Below the pieces are notes generated by a model, which saw only the letters and a program-made list of their open reading frames with translations, searched no databases and had not been told where the DNA came from. From NCBI RefSeq assembly GCF_000284375.1, contig NC_017249.1, forward strand, positions 124,001 through 188,000: a stretch of DNA of 64,000 nucleotides. Direction: 5' to 3'. Source of the DNA: Bradyrhizobium japonicum USDA 6 (GTDB lineage: Bacteria > Pseudomonadota > Alphaproteobacteria > Rhizobiales > Xanthobacteraceae). The translations under genes were made by a program, and so were the position numbers. Shown piece after piece: positions 23,640 to 32,272 of this stretch. Every line of letters begins with the position of its first letter. The stretch's first letter is position 1.

Positions 23640-25064
23640 GTGCTGGGCTCGGCCCTTGCCGGTTGCGGCGACATGAACCGGTTCCAGACCGCAGCGGCCC
23701 CGCCGACGGTCGCGATGCCCAGGCCGAAGCCGGCGGTCGCGCAGACCCCCGCCACCGAAAAGGAGCACGAGCGCATCCTGGCGAGCTATGGCGGGACCTA
23801 TGACGACCCCAGGCTCGAATCGCTCGTCAGCAAGACCGTCGACCGGCTCGTCGCGGCGTCCGACCGCCCCGACCAGGGCTACAAGGTCACCATCCTCAAT
23901 TCCGGCGCCGTGAACGCGTTCGCGCTGCCGAACGGCCAGCTCTATGTCACCCGCGGCCTGCTCGCGCTCGCCAGCGACACCTCGGAATTGTCCTCCGTGC
24001 TCAGCCACGAGATGGCGCATGTGCTGTCCAAGCACGCCGCGATGCGCGAAGACCAGGCGCGCCAGGCCGCGATCGTCACCCGCGTCGTCACCGACATGAG
24101 CAACGATCCCGATCTCACCGCGCTTGCGCTGGCCAAGACCAAGCTCACCATGGCGAGCTTTTCGCGCAACCAGGAGTTCGAAGCCGACGCCATCGGCGTC
24201 GGCCTTTCCGCCAAGGCCCATTTCGACCCCTATGGTGCCGCCCGCTTCCTCTCGGCGATGGAGCGCAATGCCGAGCTCAAGGTCGGCAAGACCTCGCTCG
24301 ATCCGCGCGCGCAGGATTTCACCTCGTCGCATCCGGCCACCCCCGAGCGGGTGCAGAATGCGCAGACCATCGCACGGCAATATGCGGCGCCCGAGGGCGC
24401 CGAGCGCGACCGCGAGACCTACCTCGCCGCGATCGACAACCTCGTCTATGGCGAGGACCCCAGCGAAGGTTTTGTCCGCGGCCGGCGCTTCCTGCACCCG
24501 AAACTCGGCTTCACCTTCCAGGCGCCGGACAATTTCACGCTCGACAACACCGCGCAGGCGGTGATCGGCGTGCGCGACGGCGGCTCGCAGGCGATGCGCT
24601 TCGACGTCGTGCGGGTGCCGGCCGAGCAGTCGCTCGGCGATTACCTGAATTCCGGCTGGATGGAGGGCGTCGAGAAGGCCTCCACCGAAGACATCACCAT
24701 CAACGGTTTTCCGGCTGCGTCCGCCACCGCCAAGGGCGATCAGTGGCAATTCAAGGTCTATGCGTTGCGCTTCGGCAGCGACGTCTATCGCTTCATCTTC
24801 GCGACACGGCAGAAATCGACCGAGAGCGAGCGCAACGCGCGCGAGACCGTCAATTCATTCCGCCGCCTGACGCTCGACGAGATCCAGGCCGCGCGGCCCC
24901 TGCGCATCAAGGTCATCACCGTGCAGCCCGGCGACACCGTGGAATCGCTCTCCCACCGCATGGCCGGCGTCGATCATCCCGCCGAGCGCTTCCGCGTGCT
25001 CAACGGGCTCGATCGCAACGCCCAGGTGAAGGTACGGGATCGCGTGAAGGTCGTGGCGGATTGA
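23640..25064 (+). CDS. M48-family metalloprotease with LysM-like tail, 5' end displaced by IS
   Basis: A 474-residue body of a periplasmic zinc protease. The HExxH motif is SHEMAHVLSKHA (about residues 123-134), with a downstream Glu in NQEFEADAIG. A DUF-type middle follows, and a C-terminal LysM-like end (VQPGDTVESLSHRM) may bind peptidoglycan. In-frame sequence before the listed GTG encodes the rest of a lipoprotein signal (RRRLRAAPAALCLVLG, then LAGC), but no start codon exists between it and the IS end. The real start was probably GTG 22729 or 22738, now cut off by the IS. The gene is likely silenced or makes a non-exported protein. Confidence 0.85.
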   Translation: MLGSALAGCGDMNRFQTAAAPPTVAMPRPKPAVAQTPATEKEHERILASYGGTYDDPRLESLVSKTVDRLVAASDRPDQGYKVTILNSGAVNAFALPNGQLYVTRGLLALASDTSELSSVLSHEMAHVLSKHAAMREDQARQAAIVTRVVTDMSNDPDLTALALAKTKLTMASFSRNQEFEADAIGVGLSAKAHFDPYGAARFLSAMERNAELKVGKTSLDPRAQDFTSSHPATPERVQNAQTIARQYAAPEGAERDRETYLAAIDNLVYGEDPSEGFVRGRRFLHPKLGFTFQAPDNFTLDNTAQAVIGVRDGGSQAMRFDVVRVPAEQSLGDYLNSGWMEGVEKASTEDITINGFPAASATAKGDQWQFKVYALRFGSDVYRFIFATRQKSTESERNARETVNSFRRLTLDEIQAARPLRIKVITVQPGDTVESLSHRMAGVDHPAERFRVLNGLDRNAQVKVRDRVKVVAD

Positions 25065-25080
25065 CGCGCGCCAAGCGCGC

Positions 25081-25239
25081 GTCATCCCGGGGCGCGCTCA
25101 GCGCGAACCCGGGATCTCGAGCCGCCAATTCCGCTGCCGCAGGGCCGTAGGGTGGGCAAAGGCGCGTAGCGCCGTGCCCACGACCCGTCAATGATAGCGA
25201 CAGATGGTGGGCACGCTTCGCCTTGCCCACCCTACGAGA
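25081..25239. repeat. two adjacent hairpin repeats (families C and D)
   Basis: 25081-25116 is a GTCATCCCGGGGCGCG...GCGAACCCGGGATC hairpin. 25148-25239 pairs GTAGGGTGGGCAAAGGCG with CGCCTTGCCCACCCTAC. Family relatives occur at 34166 (family D) and at 41483, 48512 and 53442 (family C). The region has no gene and separates the convergent M48 and cytochrome c genes. Confidence 0.8.
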
Positions 25240-25253
25240 CCTGCTCTGCCGAC

Positions 25254-25667
25254 CTACCGCGCCTTTTCCTTCAGAAACGCGATGATATCAGCACGATCCT
25301 GGGCGTCCGGGACGTCGAAAAACATCTTGGTTTCCGGCACCATGGCCTGCGGTCCGGCCAGCCATTTGTCGAGATTGTCCTCGGTCCAGACGATCCCTGA
25401 GTTCTTCAGATCGGCCGAATAGTCATAGCCGGGCACGCTGCCCGCCTTGCGACCGACCACGCCCTTGTGCATCGGGCCGACAGCGTTCTCATTGATGGAG
25501 TGACAATCTGCGCAGCCCTTGTAGAGCGTTTGGCCGCGCGCGACGTTGCCGGTGGCGTGGGCAAGCCCCGTCGAGAAAACGATCGCGACGATGGTGAGGA
25601 CCAGGCTTACGGTGAGGACTAGGCTTGCAAAACTTTGCTGTTGGACGGGATTGGACCGGACGTTCAT
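25254..25667 (-). CDS. class I cytochrome c
   Basis: A 137-residue monohaem cytochrome. A long N-terminal hydrophobic segment (about residues 15-38) is a signal or anchor, and haem attaches at CADCH (52-56). The conserved segment GPMHKGVVGRKAG follows. The axial Met is probably M115 in PETKMFF, and the last helix is DRADIIAFLKEKAR. It matches c2/c550-type electron carriers of rhizobia. It lies alone, 73 bp from the MFS gene, and may serve the respiratory chain whose oxidase genes begin at 27251. Confidence 0.92.
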   Translation of the reverse strand: MNVRSNPVQQQSFASLVLTVSLVLTIVAIVFSTGLAHATGNVARGQTLYKGCADCHSINENAVGPMHKGVVGRKAGSVPGYDYSADLKNSGIVWTEDNLDKWLAGPQAMVPETKMFFDVPDAQDRADIIAFLKEKAR

Positions 25668-25739
25668 GAGATCTCCTGCTTGCGTCGCCGCAAACAGGAT
25701 CGTCCGGCCCGAGTTTTATTCCCGTCCGCTGGACGCGGC

Positions 25740-27068
25740 TTAAGCGCCCGCGTCCATATCGCCCGCCTCGCGCTGGCCGCTGAGCCAGAGTGCGAGCAGC
25801 GTCCAGAACGCGCCTGACAGCAGATAGGCACCCGACGCGATGACGCCGAGATTGGTGGCGAGCAGAAGCGCGACCAACGGCGCGAAGCCGGCACCGAACA
25901 GCCAGGCCATATCCGAGGTCAGCGCGGAAGCCGTGTAGCGGTACGCCTGCCGGAAGTTCGAGGCGATCGCGCCAGAGGACTGGCCGAAGGAGAGACCCAG
26001 CAGGATGAAACCGATCACCATGTAGATGGTCTCACCGAACGCGCCGGCATCGAGCAGCTGCGGAGCAAAACCGCTGTAGATCGCGATCGCAATGGCCGAT
26101 CCCATCAGCAGCGATTTGCGGCCGACGCGGTCGGCGATGATGCCGGAGGCGACGATCGCCGCGACGCCGAACACGGCGGCGACGATTTCGATGATCAGGA
26201 AGCGCACCGGGCTTTCGCGGGTGAACAGGAACACCCAGGACAGCGGAAACACCGTGACCATGTGGAACAGCGCGAAGCTTGCGAGCGGCGCAAACGCGCC
26301 GAGCATGATGTTGTGGCCTTCGCGTGCGACAGTTTCGGAAATGCGCGAGGGCTGGAGATCGCGATTTTCGAACAGCGAGGCATATTCTTCCGTCGTCACC
26401 ATGCGCAGGCGCGCGAACAGCGCCACGACGTTGATGGCGAAGGCAACGAAGAACGGATAGCGCCAGCCCCAGTCGAAGAAGTCGTCGGCCGACAGGTTGC
26501 CGGCGAAATAGGCGAACAGCGCGCTCGCCACGATCAGCCCGAGCGGAGCGCCGAGTTGCGGCACCATGGCGTACCAGCCCCGCTTCGAAGCCGGCGCATT
26601 CAACGCCAGCAGCGAAGCCAGACCGTCCCAGGCGCCGCCCCAGGCCAGACCCTGCGCGATACGCGCCAGCGCCAGCAGCCAGATCGCCGCAACGCCGATG
26701 TCGTGATAGCCGGGCAGGAACGCGAGCGCGACGGTGGCGGTGCCGAGCAAGAACAGCGCCGAGACCAGCTTGGCGGTTTTGCCGTACTCGCGATCGACCG
26801 TCATGAAAATGACGGTTCCGATCGGCCGGGCCACGAAGGCCAGCGCGAAGATCATGAAGGAATAGAGGGTGCCGGTCAGCTCGCTGGTGAACGGGAACAC
26901 GAGGCGCGGAAATACGATCACCGAGGCGATCGCATAGACGAAGAAGTCGAAGAATTCCGAGGTGCGGCCGATGATAACGCCGATGGCGATCTCGCCGGGA
27001 CTGGCCTGGTCGTGGCCGTGCTCGCCCGAGTGGATATCTGCCATTGCGGGGGTCTGTGCCGTCGCCAT
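25740..27068 (-). CDS. MFS transporter, metabolite:H+ symporter type
   Basis: A 442-residue permease of the MHS (sugar/carboxylate:H+) subfamily with 12 membrane segments. Signature loops: GRTSEFFDFFVYAIAS at helix 1, a loop-2 motif RPIGTVIFMTVDREYGK, and the second-half motif SGIIADRVGRKSLL. A His-rich N-terminus (HSGEHGHDQ) precedes helix 1. ATG at 27068 is used; an upstream in-frame extension would cross the cyoA promoter palindrome. It is divergent from cyoABCD. The substrate is probably an organic acid or betaine; not determinable. Confidence 0.88.
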   Translation of the reverse strand: MATAQTPAMADIHSGEHGHDQASPGEIAIGVIIGRTSEFFDFFVYAIASVIVFPRLVFPFTSELTGTLYSFMIFALAFVARPIGTVIFMTVDREYGKTAKLVSALFLLGTATVALAFLPGYHDIGVAAIWLLALARIAQGLAWGGAWDGLASLLALNAPASKRGWYAMVPQLGAPLGLIVASALFAYFAGNLSADDFFDWGWRYPFFVAFAINVVALFARLRMVTTEEYASLFENRDLQPSRISETVAREGHNIMLGAFAPLASFALFHMVTVFPLSWVFLFTRESPVRFLIIEIVAAVFGVAAIVASGIIADRVGRKSLLMGSAIAIAIYSGFAPQLLDAGAFGETIYMVIGFILLGLSFGQSSGAIASNFRQAYRYTASALTSDMAWLFGAGFAPLVALLLATNLGVIASGAYLLSGAFWTLLALWLSGQREAGDMDAGA

Positions 27069-27160
27069 TCGTGCGCCCTTAACGTCCTGAAAACCAAAGC
27101 CGACCGCCCGGCGGGGCGCCAGGCAATCTGCCCCTGTCTGACCCAACATTCCGCACTGCA

Positions 27161-27183
27161 ACATTGGACAAATTGTCCAATGT
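27161..27183. promoter_or_regulatory. perfect 23-bp palindrome upstream of cyoA
   Basis: ACATTGGACAA, a central A, then TTGTCCAATGT: eleven-base arms with no mismatch, 68 bp before the cyoA start and 93 bp from the divergent MFS start. This length and symmetry fit a dimeric repressor/activator operator such as GntR- or TetR-type sites. It could also be a hairpin in the cyo leader. No matching second copy was seen in the window. Confidence 0.6.
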
Positions 27184-27250
27184 CCGGATTGCTGCGTCGC
27201 AGCTACCCCTTGGGCCCGCAAAGGAAACTCATTCTCATAAGGCTCGGCCC

Positions 27251-28411
27251 GTGTCCCGTCTCAAGATCCTGGCGCTACTACCTCTGGCAGCTGCGCTCAG
27301 TGGCTGCAACTACGTCGTGCTGGCACCTGCCGGCGATATCGCAGCGCAACAGCGCGACCTCGTCATCATCTCCACCGTCCTGATGCTCCTGATCGTCGTC
27401 CCCGTGATGGCGCTGACAGTGCTGTTCGCCTGGCGCTACCGCCAGTCCAACACCTCGGCCCGCTATGAGCCGGATTGGGACCACTCGACCAAGCTCGAGC
27501 TGGTGATCTGGTCGGCGCCGCTGCTGATCATCATCTGCCTGGGCGCGCTGACCTGGATGGGCACGCATCTGCTCGACCCCTACCGCACGCTCGGCCGCAT
27601 CCATGCCGACCGCGCCCTCGACCAGTCCAAGGCCCCGCTTGAGGTCGATGTCGTCGCGCTCGACTGGAAGTGGCTCTTCATCTATCCGGACTACGGTATC
27701 GCCACCGTCAACGACCTGGCGGCTCCGGTCGATCGTCCGATCAACTTCCGCATCACCGCGTCTTCGGTGATGAACTCGTTCTACATCCCCGCACTCGCCG
27801 GCCAGATCTACGCGATGCCGGGCATGGAGACGAAGCTCCACGCCGTGGTGAACCACGCCGGCACCTACAAGGGCTTTTCGGCCAACTACAGCGGCGCCGG
27901 TTTCTCCGGCATGCACTTCAACTTCCAGGGCCTCGACGACAAGGGCTTTGACGCCTGGATCGCCAGCGCCAAGTCCGCCGGCGGCTCGCTCGGCCGCGCC
28001 GAATATCTCCAGTTGGAGAAGCCCAGCCAGAACGAGCCGGTCCGCCGCTGGGGCACCATCGATTCCGATCTCTACCGCCTGATCCTCAACATGTGCGTCG
28101 AGACCGGCAAGATGTGCCAGAGCGAGATGATGGCGATCGACGCCAAGGGCGGCAACGGCCATGAGGGCCTGAACAACACCCTGCCGCTGGCCTACGACAA
28201 GTACGCCCGCCGCGGCAGCGCGCTCGGGCCGGAGCCGACCTTCGTCGCCGGCACCTGCACGCCCGATGCGCCGCAGGGCAAGACCACCGCCTCGATCACG
28301 GCACCCACCGACACCGCGCCGCTGCTCGGCGCCGGCCTGAAGCGGCCGACCTTCACGCCGCTGAAGTCCTCGTCCTTCTTCCTCGGACAGCGTCCGAAGT
28401 CAGACTCCTAA
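27251..28411 (+). CDS. cyoA: cytochrome o ubiquinol oxidase subunit II
   Basis: A 386-residue lipoprotein subunit. The lipobox LSGC places the lipidated Cys at about residue 19, then two transmembrane helices (about 35-60 and 80-105) and a periplasmic cupredoxin domain. The CuA-binding Cys pair of cytochrome c oxidases is absent, which defines a quinol oxidase. [26 protein letters not shown] is the classic CyoA segment. GTG at 27251 is chosen because it places the lipoprotein signal correctly; AAGG lies ahead. First gene of a seven-gene run to 34146. Confidence 0.95.
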   Translation: MSRLKILALLPLAAALSGCNYVVLAPAGDIAAQQRDLVIISTVLMLLIVVPVMALTVLFAWRYRQSNTSARYEPDWDHSTKLELVIWSAPLLIIICLGALTWMGTHLLDPYRTLGRIHADRALDQSKAPLEVDVVALDWKWLFIYPDYGIATVNDLAAPVDRPINFRITASSVMNSFYIPALAGQIYAMPGMETKLHAVVNHAGTYKGFSANYSGAGFSGMHFNFQGLDDKGFDAWIASAKSAGGSLGRAEYLQLEKPSQNEPVRRWGTIDSDLYRLILNMCVETGKMCQSEMMAIDAKGGNGHEGLNNTLPLAYDKYARRGSALGPEPTFVAGTCTPDAPQGKTTASITAPTDTAPLLGAGLKRPTFTPLKSSSFFLGQRPKSDS

Positions 28412-28422
28412 AGAGATCCCGC

Positions 28423-30420
28423 ATGTCTCCTGATCTTCTCAAGCTCATCTTCGGCCGGCTCGGCCTCGAATCGCTGCCGTTGCACGAGCCGATCGTCGTC
28501 GGCACCTTCGTGGTGGTCGCGCTCGGCGGCGCCACGCTGCTCGCCGGCCTCACCTATTTCCGCCTCTGGGGCTATCTCTGGCGCGAATGGTTCACCACCG
28601 TGGACCACAAGCGCATCGGCATCATGTACATGATCCTCGGCATCGTGATGCTGCTGCGCGGCTTCGCGGACGCGCTGATGATGCGCGGCCAGCAGATGCT
28701 CGCGTTCAACGGCTCCGAAGGCTATCTCAACGCCCATCACTACGACCAGGTCTTCACCGCCCACGGCGTGATCATGATCTTCTTCGTGGCGATGCCGCTG
28801 GTGACGGGCCTGATGAACTACGTCGTGCCGCTCCAGATCGGCGCCCGCGACGTGTCGTTCCCGTTCCTGAACAATTTCAGCTTCTGGATGACGGTCGGCG
28901 GCGCGGTGCTGGTGATGGCCTCGCTGTTCATCGGCGAATTCGCCCGCACCGGCTGGCTGGCTTATCCGCCGCTGTCGAACATCGGCTACAGTCCTGATGT
29001 CGGCGTCGACTATTACATCTGGGCGCTGCAGGTCGCCGGCGTCGGCACGACCTTATCCGGCATCAACCTGATCTGTACCATCGTCAAGTTGCGGTGCCCG
29101 GGCATGACCATGATGAAGATGCCGGTCTTCACCTGGACCTCGCTCTGCACCAACATCCTGATCGTCGCCTCCTTCCCCGTTCTGACCGTCGTGCTCGCGC
29201 TGCTCTCGCTGGACCGCTACGTCGGCACCAACTTCTTCACGAACGATTTCGGCGGCAGCCCGATGATGTACGTGAACCTGATCTGGATCTGGGGCCACCC
29301 CGAGGTCTACATCCTGGTTCTCCCCGCCTTCGGCATCTTCTCGGAAGTCACCTCGACCTTCTCCGGCAAGCGCCTGTTCGGCTACACCTCGATGGTCTAC
29401 GCCACCGTGGTCATCACCATCCTGTCGTACCTGGTGTGGCTGCACCACTTCTTCACGATGGGCTCTGGCGCCAGCGTCAACTCGTTCTTCGGCATCACCA
29501 CGATGATCATTTCGATCCCGACGGGCGCGAAGATGTTCAACTGGCTGTTCACGATGTATCGCGGCCGTATCCGCTACGAGCTGCCGATGTTGTGGACGAT
29601 CGCCTTCATGCTGACCTTCGTGCTCGGCGGCATGACCGGCGTGCTGCTCGCGGTGCCGCCGGCCGACTTCGTCCTGCACAACAGCCTGTTCCTGATCGCG
29701 CACTTCCACAACGTGATCATCGGCGGCGTGGTGTTCGGCGCGTTCGCCGGCATCAACTACTGGTTCCCGAAGGCGTTCGGCTTCAAGCTCGATGTGTTCT
29801 GGGGCAAGCTGTCGTTCTGGTTCTGGGTCGTCGGCTTCTACCTCGCCTTCATGCCGCTCTACGTGCTCGGCCTGATGGGCGTGACCCGCCGCCTGCGCGT
29901 GTTCGACGATCCGTCTCTCCAGATCTGGTTCGTCATCGCCGCGATCGGCGCCTTCCTCGTCTTCCTCGGCATCCTCAGCATGCTGATGCAGTTCGCGGTC
30001 TCTTTCCTCAAGCGCGAGCAGCTCAAGGACGTCACCGGCGATCCCTGGGATGCGCGCACGCTGGAATGGGCGACCTCCTCGCCCCCGCCGGACTACAACT
30101 TCGCCTTCACCCCCGTCGTTCACGACAATGACGCGTGGTGGGACATGAAGAAGCGCGGCTACCAGCGTCCGCTCACCGGGTTCAGGCCGATCCACATGCC
30201 CAGCAGCACCGGCACCGGCATCATTCTCGCCGGCTTCGCCACCGCGATGGGATTCGGCCTGATCTGGTACATCTGGTGGCTGGCGGCTGCGAGCTTCATC
30301 GCGATGCTCGTCGTCGGGATCGGTCACACCTTCAACTATCACCGCGACTTCGACATTCCGGCTGAAGACGTCATCCGGACCGAGGACGCGCGTACCAAAC
30401 TGCTGGCCGGAGCCAAGTAA
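28423..30420 (+). CDS. cyoB: cytochrome o ubiquinol oxidase subunit I
   Basis: A 665-residue haem-copper oxidase core subunit with about 15 membrane helices. It contains [12 protein letters not shown], the [15 protein letters not shown] motif with the CuB His and cross-linked Tyr, [10 protein letters not shown], and the [11 protein letters not shown] haem-ligand pair. It reduces O2 to water with haem b/o3 and CuB using ubiquinol and pumps protons. It lies 11 bp from cyoA and abuts cyoC directly, the stop TAA being followed immediately by ATG. Normal length for CyoB. Confidence 0.97.
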   Translation: MSPDLLKLIFGRLGLESLPLHEPIVVGTFVVVALGGATLLAGLTYFRLWGYLWREWFTTVDHKRIGIMYMILGIVMLLRGFADALMMRGQQMLAFNGSEGYLNAHHYDQVFTAHGVIMIFFVAMPLVTGLMNYVVPLQIGARDVSFPFLNNFSFWMTVGGAVLVMASLFIGEFARTGWLAYPPLSNIGYSPDVGVDYYIWALQVAGVGTTLSGINLICTIVKLRCPGMTMMKMPVFTWTSLCTNILIVASFPVLTVVLALLSLDRYVGTNFFTNDFGGSPMMYVNLIWIWGHPEVYILVLPAFGIFSEVTSTFSGKRLFGYTSMVYATVVITILSYLVWLHHFFTMGSGASVNSFFGITTMIISIPTGAKMFNWLFTMYRGRIRYELPMLWTIAFMLTFVLGGMTGVLLAVPPADFVLHNSLFLIAHFHNVIIGGVVFGAFAGINYWFPKAFGFKLDVFWGKLSFWFWVVGFYLAFMPLYVLGLMGVTRRLRVFDDPSLQIWFVIAAIGAFLVFLGILSMLMQFAVSFLKREQLKDVTGDPWDARTLEWATSSPPPDYNFAFTPVVHDNDAWWDMKKRGYQRPLTGFRPIHMPSSTGTGIILAGFATAMGFGLIWYIWWLAAASFIAMLVVGIGHTFNYHRDFDIPAEDVIRTEDARTKLLAGAK

Positions 30421-31050
30421 ATGACTGTTGCTGTCAATCCCGCCCAGACCGGCGAGCCGCTCTTCTATCTCGCCGACGAACACCCGCATCCGGAAGGCTA
30501 CAGCACCTCGCTCGGCTTCTGGATCTATCTGATGAGCGACTGTCTCATCTTCGCGATGCTGTTCGCCGCCTTCGGCGTGCTCGGCGGCAACTACGCCGCC
30601 GGCCCCGCCCCGAAGGACCTGTTCGAGCTGCCGCTGGTCGCGGTGAACACCTCGATGCTGCTGCTGTCGTCGATCACCTATGGCTTTGCCATGCTGACGA
30701 TGCAGCAGAACAAGATCGCCCAGACCCAGATGTGGCTGGCGATCACCGGCCTGTTCGGCCTCGCCTTCATCGGCATCGAGCTCTCCGAGTTCGCCCACAT
30801 GATCCATGAAGGCGCGACGCCGCAGCGCAGCGCCTTCCTGTCCGCCTTCTTCACCCTGGTCGGGACCCACGGCCTGCACGTCTCCTGCGGCCTGATCTGG
30901 CTGGTCACGCTGATGGTGCAGGTCTGGAAGTTCGGCCTGATCGAAGCCAACCGCCGCCGCCTGATGTGCCTGTCGATGTTCTGGCACTTCCTCGACGTGG
31001 TCTGGATCGGCGTCTTCACCTTCGTCTATCTCCTGGGAGTTCTGCGATGA
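30421..31050 (+). CDS. cyoC: cytochrome o ubiquinol oxidase subunit III
   Basis: A 209-residue membrane subunit with five helices. TSLGFWIYLMSDCLIFAMLFAAFGVL is the conserved first helix, and the HGLHVSCGLIWLVTLM helix and LSMFWHFLDVVWIGVFTFVYLLG end the protein as in CyoC. It stabilises the oxidase core and takes no redox centres. It starts immediately after cyoB and overlaps cyoD by an ATGA, indicating tight translational coupling. Confidence 0.96.
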   Translation: MTVAVNPAQTGEPLFYLADEHPHPEGYSTSLGFWIYLMSDCLIFAMLFAAFGVLGGNYAAGPAPKDLFELPLVAVNTSMLLLSSITYGFAMLTMQQNKIAQTQMWLAITGLFGLAFIGIELSEFAHMIHEGATPQRSAFLSAFFTLVGTHGLHVSCGLIWLVTLMVQVWKFGLIEANRRRLMCLSMFWHFLDVVWIGVFTFVYLLGVLR

Positions 31051-31427
31051 ACACCGATACCCACGCCGCCCACGCAGACGGCCATCACCACGACGACGGC
31101 CACGCCCACAGCACGTTCTCGGGCTACATGCTCGGCTTCGTGCTCTCGGTGGTGCTCACCGCGATCCCGTTCTGGCTGGTGATGAGCGGCACGCTGCCGA
31201 GCAAGCAGATCACCGCGCTGGTCATCATGGCCTTCGCGGTCGTGCAGATCGTCGTGCACATGATCTACTTCCTGCACATGAACACCAAGTCCGAGAACGG
31301 CTGGAGCATGATGGCGCTGATCTTCACCATCGTCATGGTGGTGATCGCGCTGTCCGGTTCGCTGTGGGTGATGAACCACCTCAACAGCAACATGATGCCG
31401 ATGCACGAGATGACGGGAATGAAGTGA
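31047..31427 (+). CDS. cyoD: cytochrome o ubiquinol oxidase subunit IV
   Basis: A 126-residue subunit with a His/Asp-rich N-terminus (HAAHADGHHHDDGHAH) and three helices: YMLGFVLSVVLTAIPFWLV, LVIMAFAVVQIVVHMIYFLHM and MALIFTIVMVVIALSGSLWVM. The HMIYFLHM signature is diagnostic for CyoD. ATG at 31047 overlaps the cyoC stop; its own stop overlaps the GTG start of the SURF1 gene. The His-rich tail is longer than in E. coli and could help copper delivery, which is inference. Confidence 0.95.
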   Translation: MNTDTHAAHADGHHHDDGHAHSTFSGYMLGFVLSVVLTAIPFWLVMSGTLPSKQITALVIMAFAVVQIVVHMIYFLHMNTKSENGWSMMALIFTIVMVVIALSGSLWVMNHLNSNMMPMHEMTGMK

Positions 31428-32272
31428 GCGAGATCCGGACCGTGACGAGCGAGGCAGAGGACGCAGGCCGCAAGGCTGCGCGTCCGCGCCTGTGGCTCAC
31501 GGTCCTCTCGCTTGCGGCATTTGCACTTCTGATCGCACTCGGCATCTGGCAGATCGAACGGCGCGCCTGGAAGCTGGCGCTGATCGACCGCGTCGAGCAG
31601 CGCGTCCATGCCCCGGCCCAGCCGATGCCGTCGCCCGCGGCCTGGCCGACCGTCTCCACCGCAAACGACGAATACAGGCACGTCAGCGTCACCGGCCGTT
31701 TCCTGCATGACCGCGAGACGCTGGTTCAGGCCGTCACCGAGGAAGGCCCCGGCTATTGGGTGCTGACGCCGCTTCAGCGCGGCGACGGCTCGCTGGTCCT
31801 GGTCAATCGCGGCTTCGTGCCGTCCGAGCGGCGCGACGCATCGACGCGCCAGAACGGCAATCCGGACGGCCAGGTCGAGATCACCGGCCTGCTCCGCATG
31901 ACCGAGCCGAAGGGCGGATTCTTGCGGAACAACGTGCCCCAGCACAACCGCTGGTACTCGCGGGATGTCACCGCGATTGCGGCAACGCGCGGCCTCCACG
32001 ATGTCGCGCCCTTCTTCATCGATGCTGACGGCGGATCACAAACCACCGGCGGGCCGATCGGCGGATTGACCGTGATCCGCTTTCCCAATAACCACCTGAT
32101 CTATGCGCTGACGTGGTTTGCCCTGGCGTTCATGCTGGCCGGTAAACTTCTCGTCACATTCGGCGGCGGGCTGTTCCGCCGCAAGCGCTTCGTCCACGAA
32201 CCGGCCGGCGGCTCCGATGCCACCGCCCGCAGGACGGGATCAGATGCTGGAACGATCGTCGAATCTACCTGA
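31424..32272 (+). CDS. SURF1-family oxidase assembly protein
   Basis: A 282-residue protein with the two SURF1 membrane helices: an N-terminal LSLAAFALLIALGIWQIERRAWK with the conserved WQ..R..WK, and a C-terminal NNHLIYALTWFALAFMLAG. Between them lie LVLVNRGFVP and the conserved RFPNNHL. SURF1 helps insert haem into terminal oxidase subunit I; this copy probably serves CyoB. GTG at 31424 overlaps the cyoD stop (GTGA), which decides the start. The C-terminal tail is longer than usual and overlaps the start of the sensor kinase. Confidence 0.93.
   Translation: MSEIRTVTSEAEDAGRKAARPRLWLTVLSLAAFALLIALGIWQIERRAWKLALIDRVEQRVHAPAQPMPSPAAWPTVSTANDEYRHVSVTGRFLHDRETLVQAVTEEGPGYWVLTPLQRGDGSLVLVNRGFVPSERRDASTRQNGNPDGQVEITGLLRMTEPKGGFLRNNVPQHNRWYSRDVTAIAATRGLHDVAPFFIDADGGSQTTGGPIGGLTVIRFPNNHLIYALTWFALAFMLAGKLLVTFGGGLFRRKRFVHEPAGGSDATARRTGSDAGTIVEST

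Noticed and set aside
23580..23640. A normal start for the M48 protease just after the IS
   Set aside because: ATG 23591 and GTG 23596 are out of frame; the first in-frame GTG (23640) lies inside the lipoprotein signal sequence.
29053..30987. Long open frame antisense to cyoB/cyoC (over 600 codons)
   Set aside because: It mirrors a conserved gene in a high-GC genome, has no recognisable domains, and its composition (Glu/Arg/His-rich) is that of an antisense shadow.
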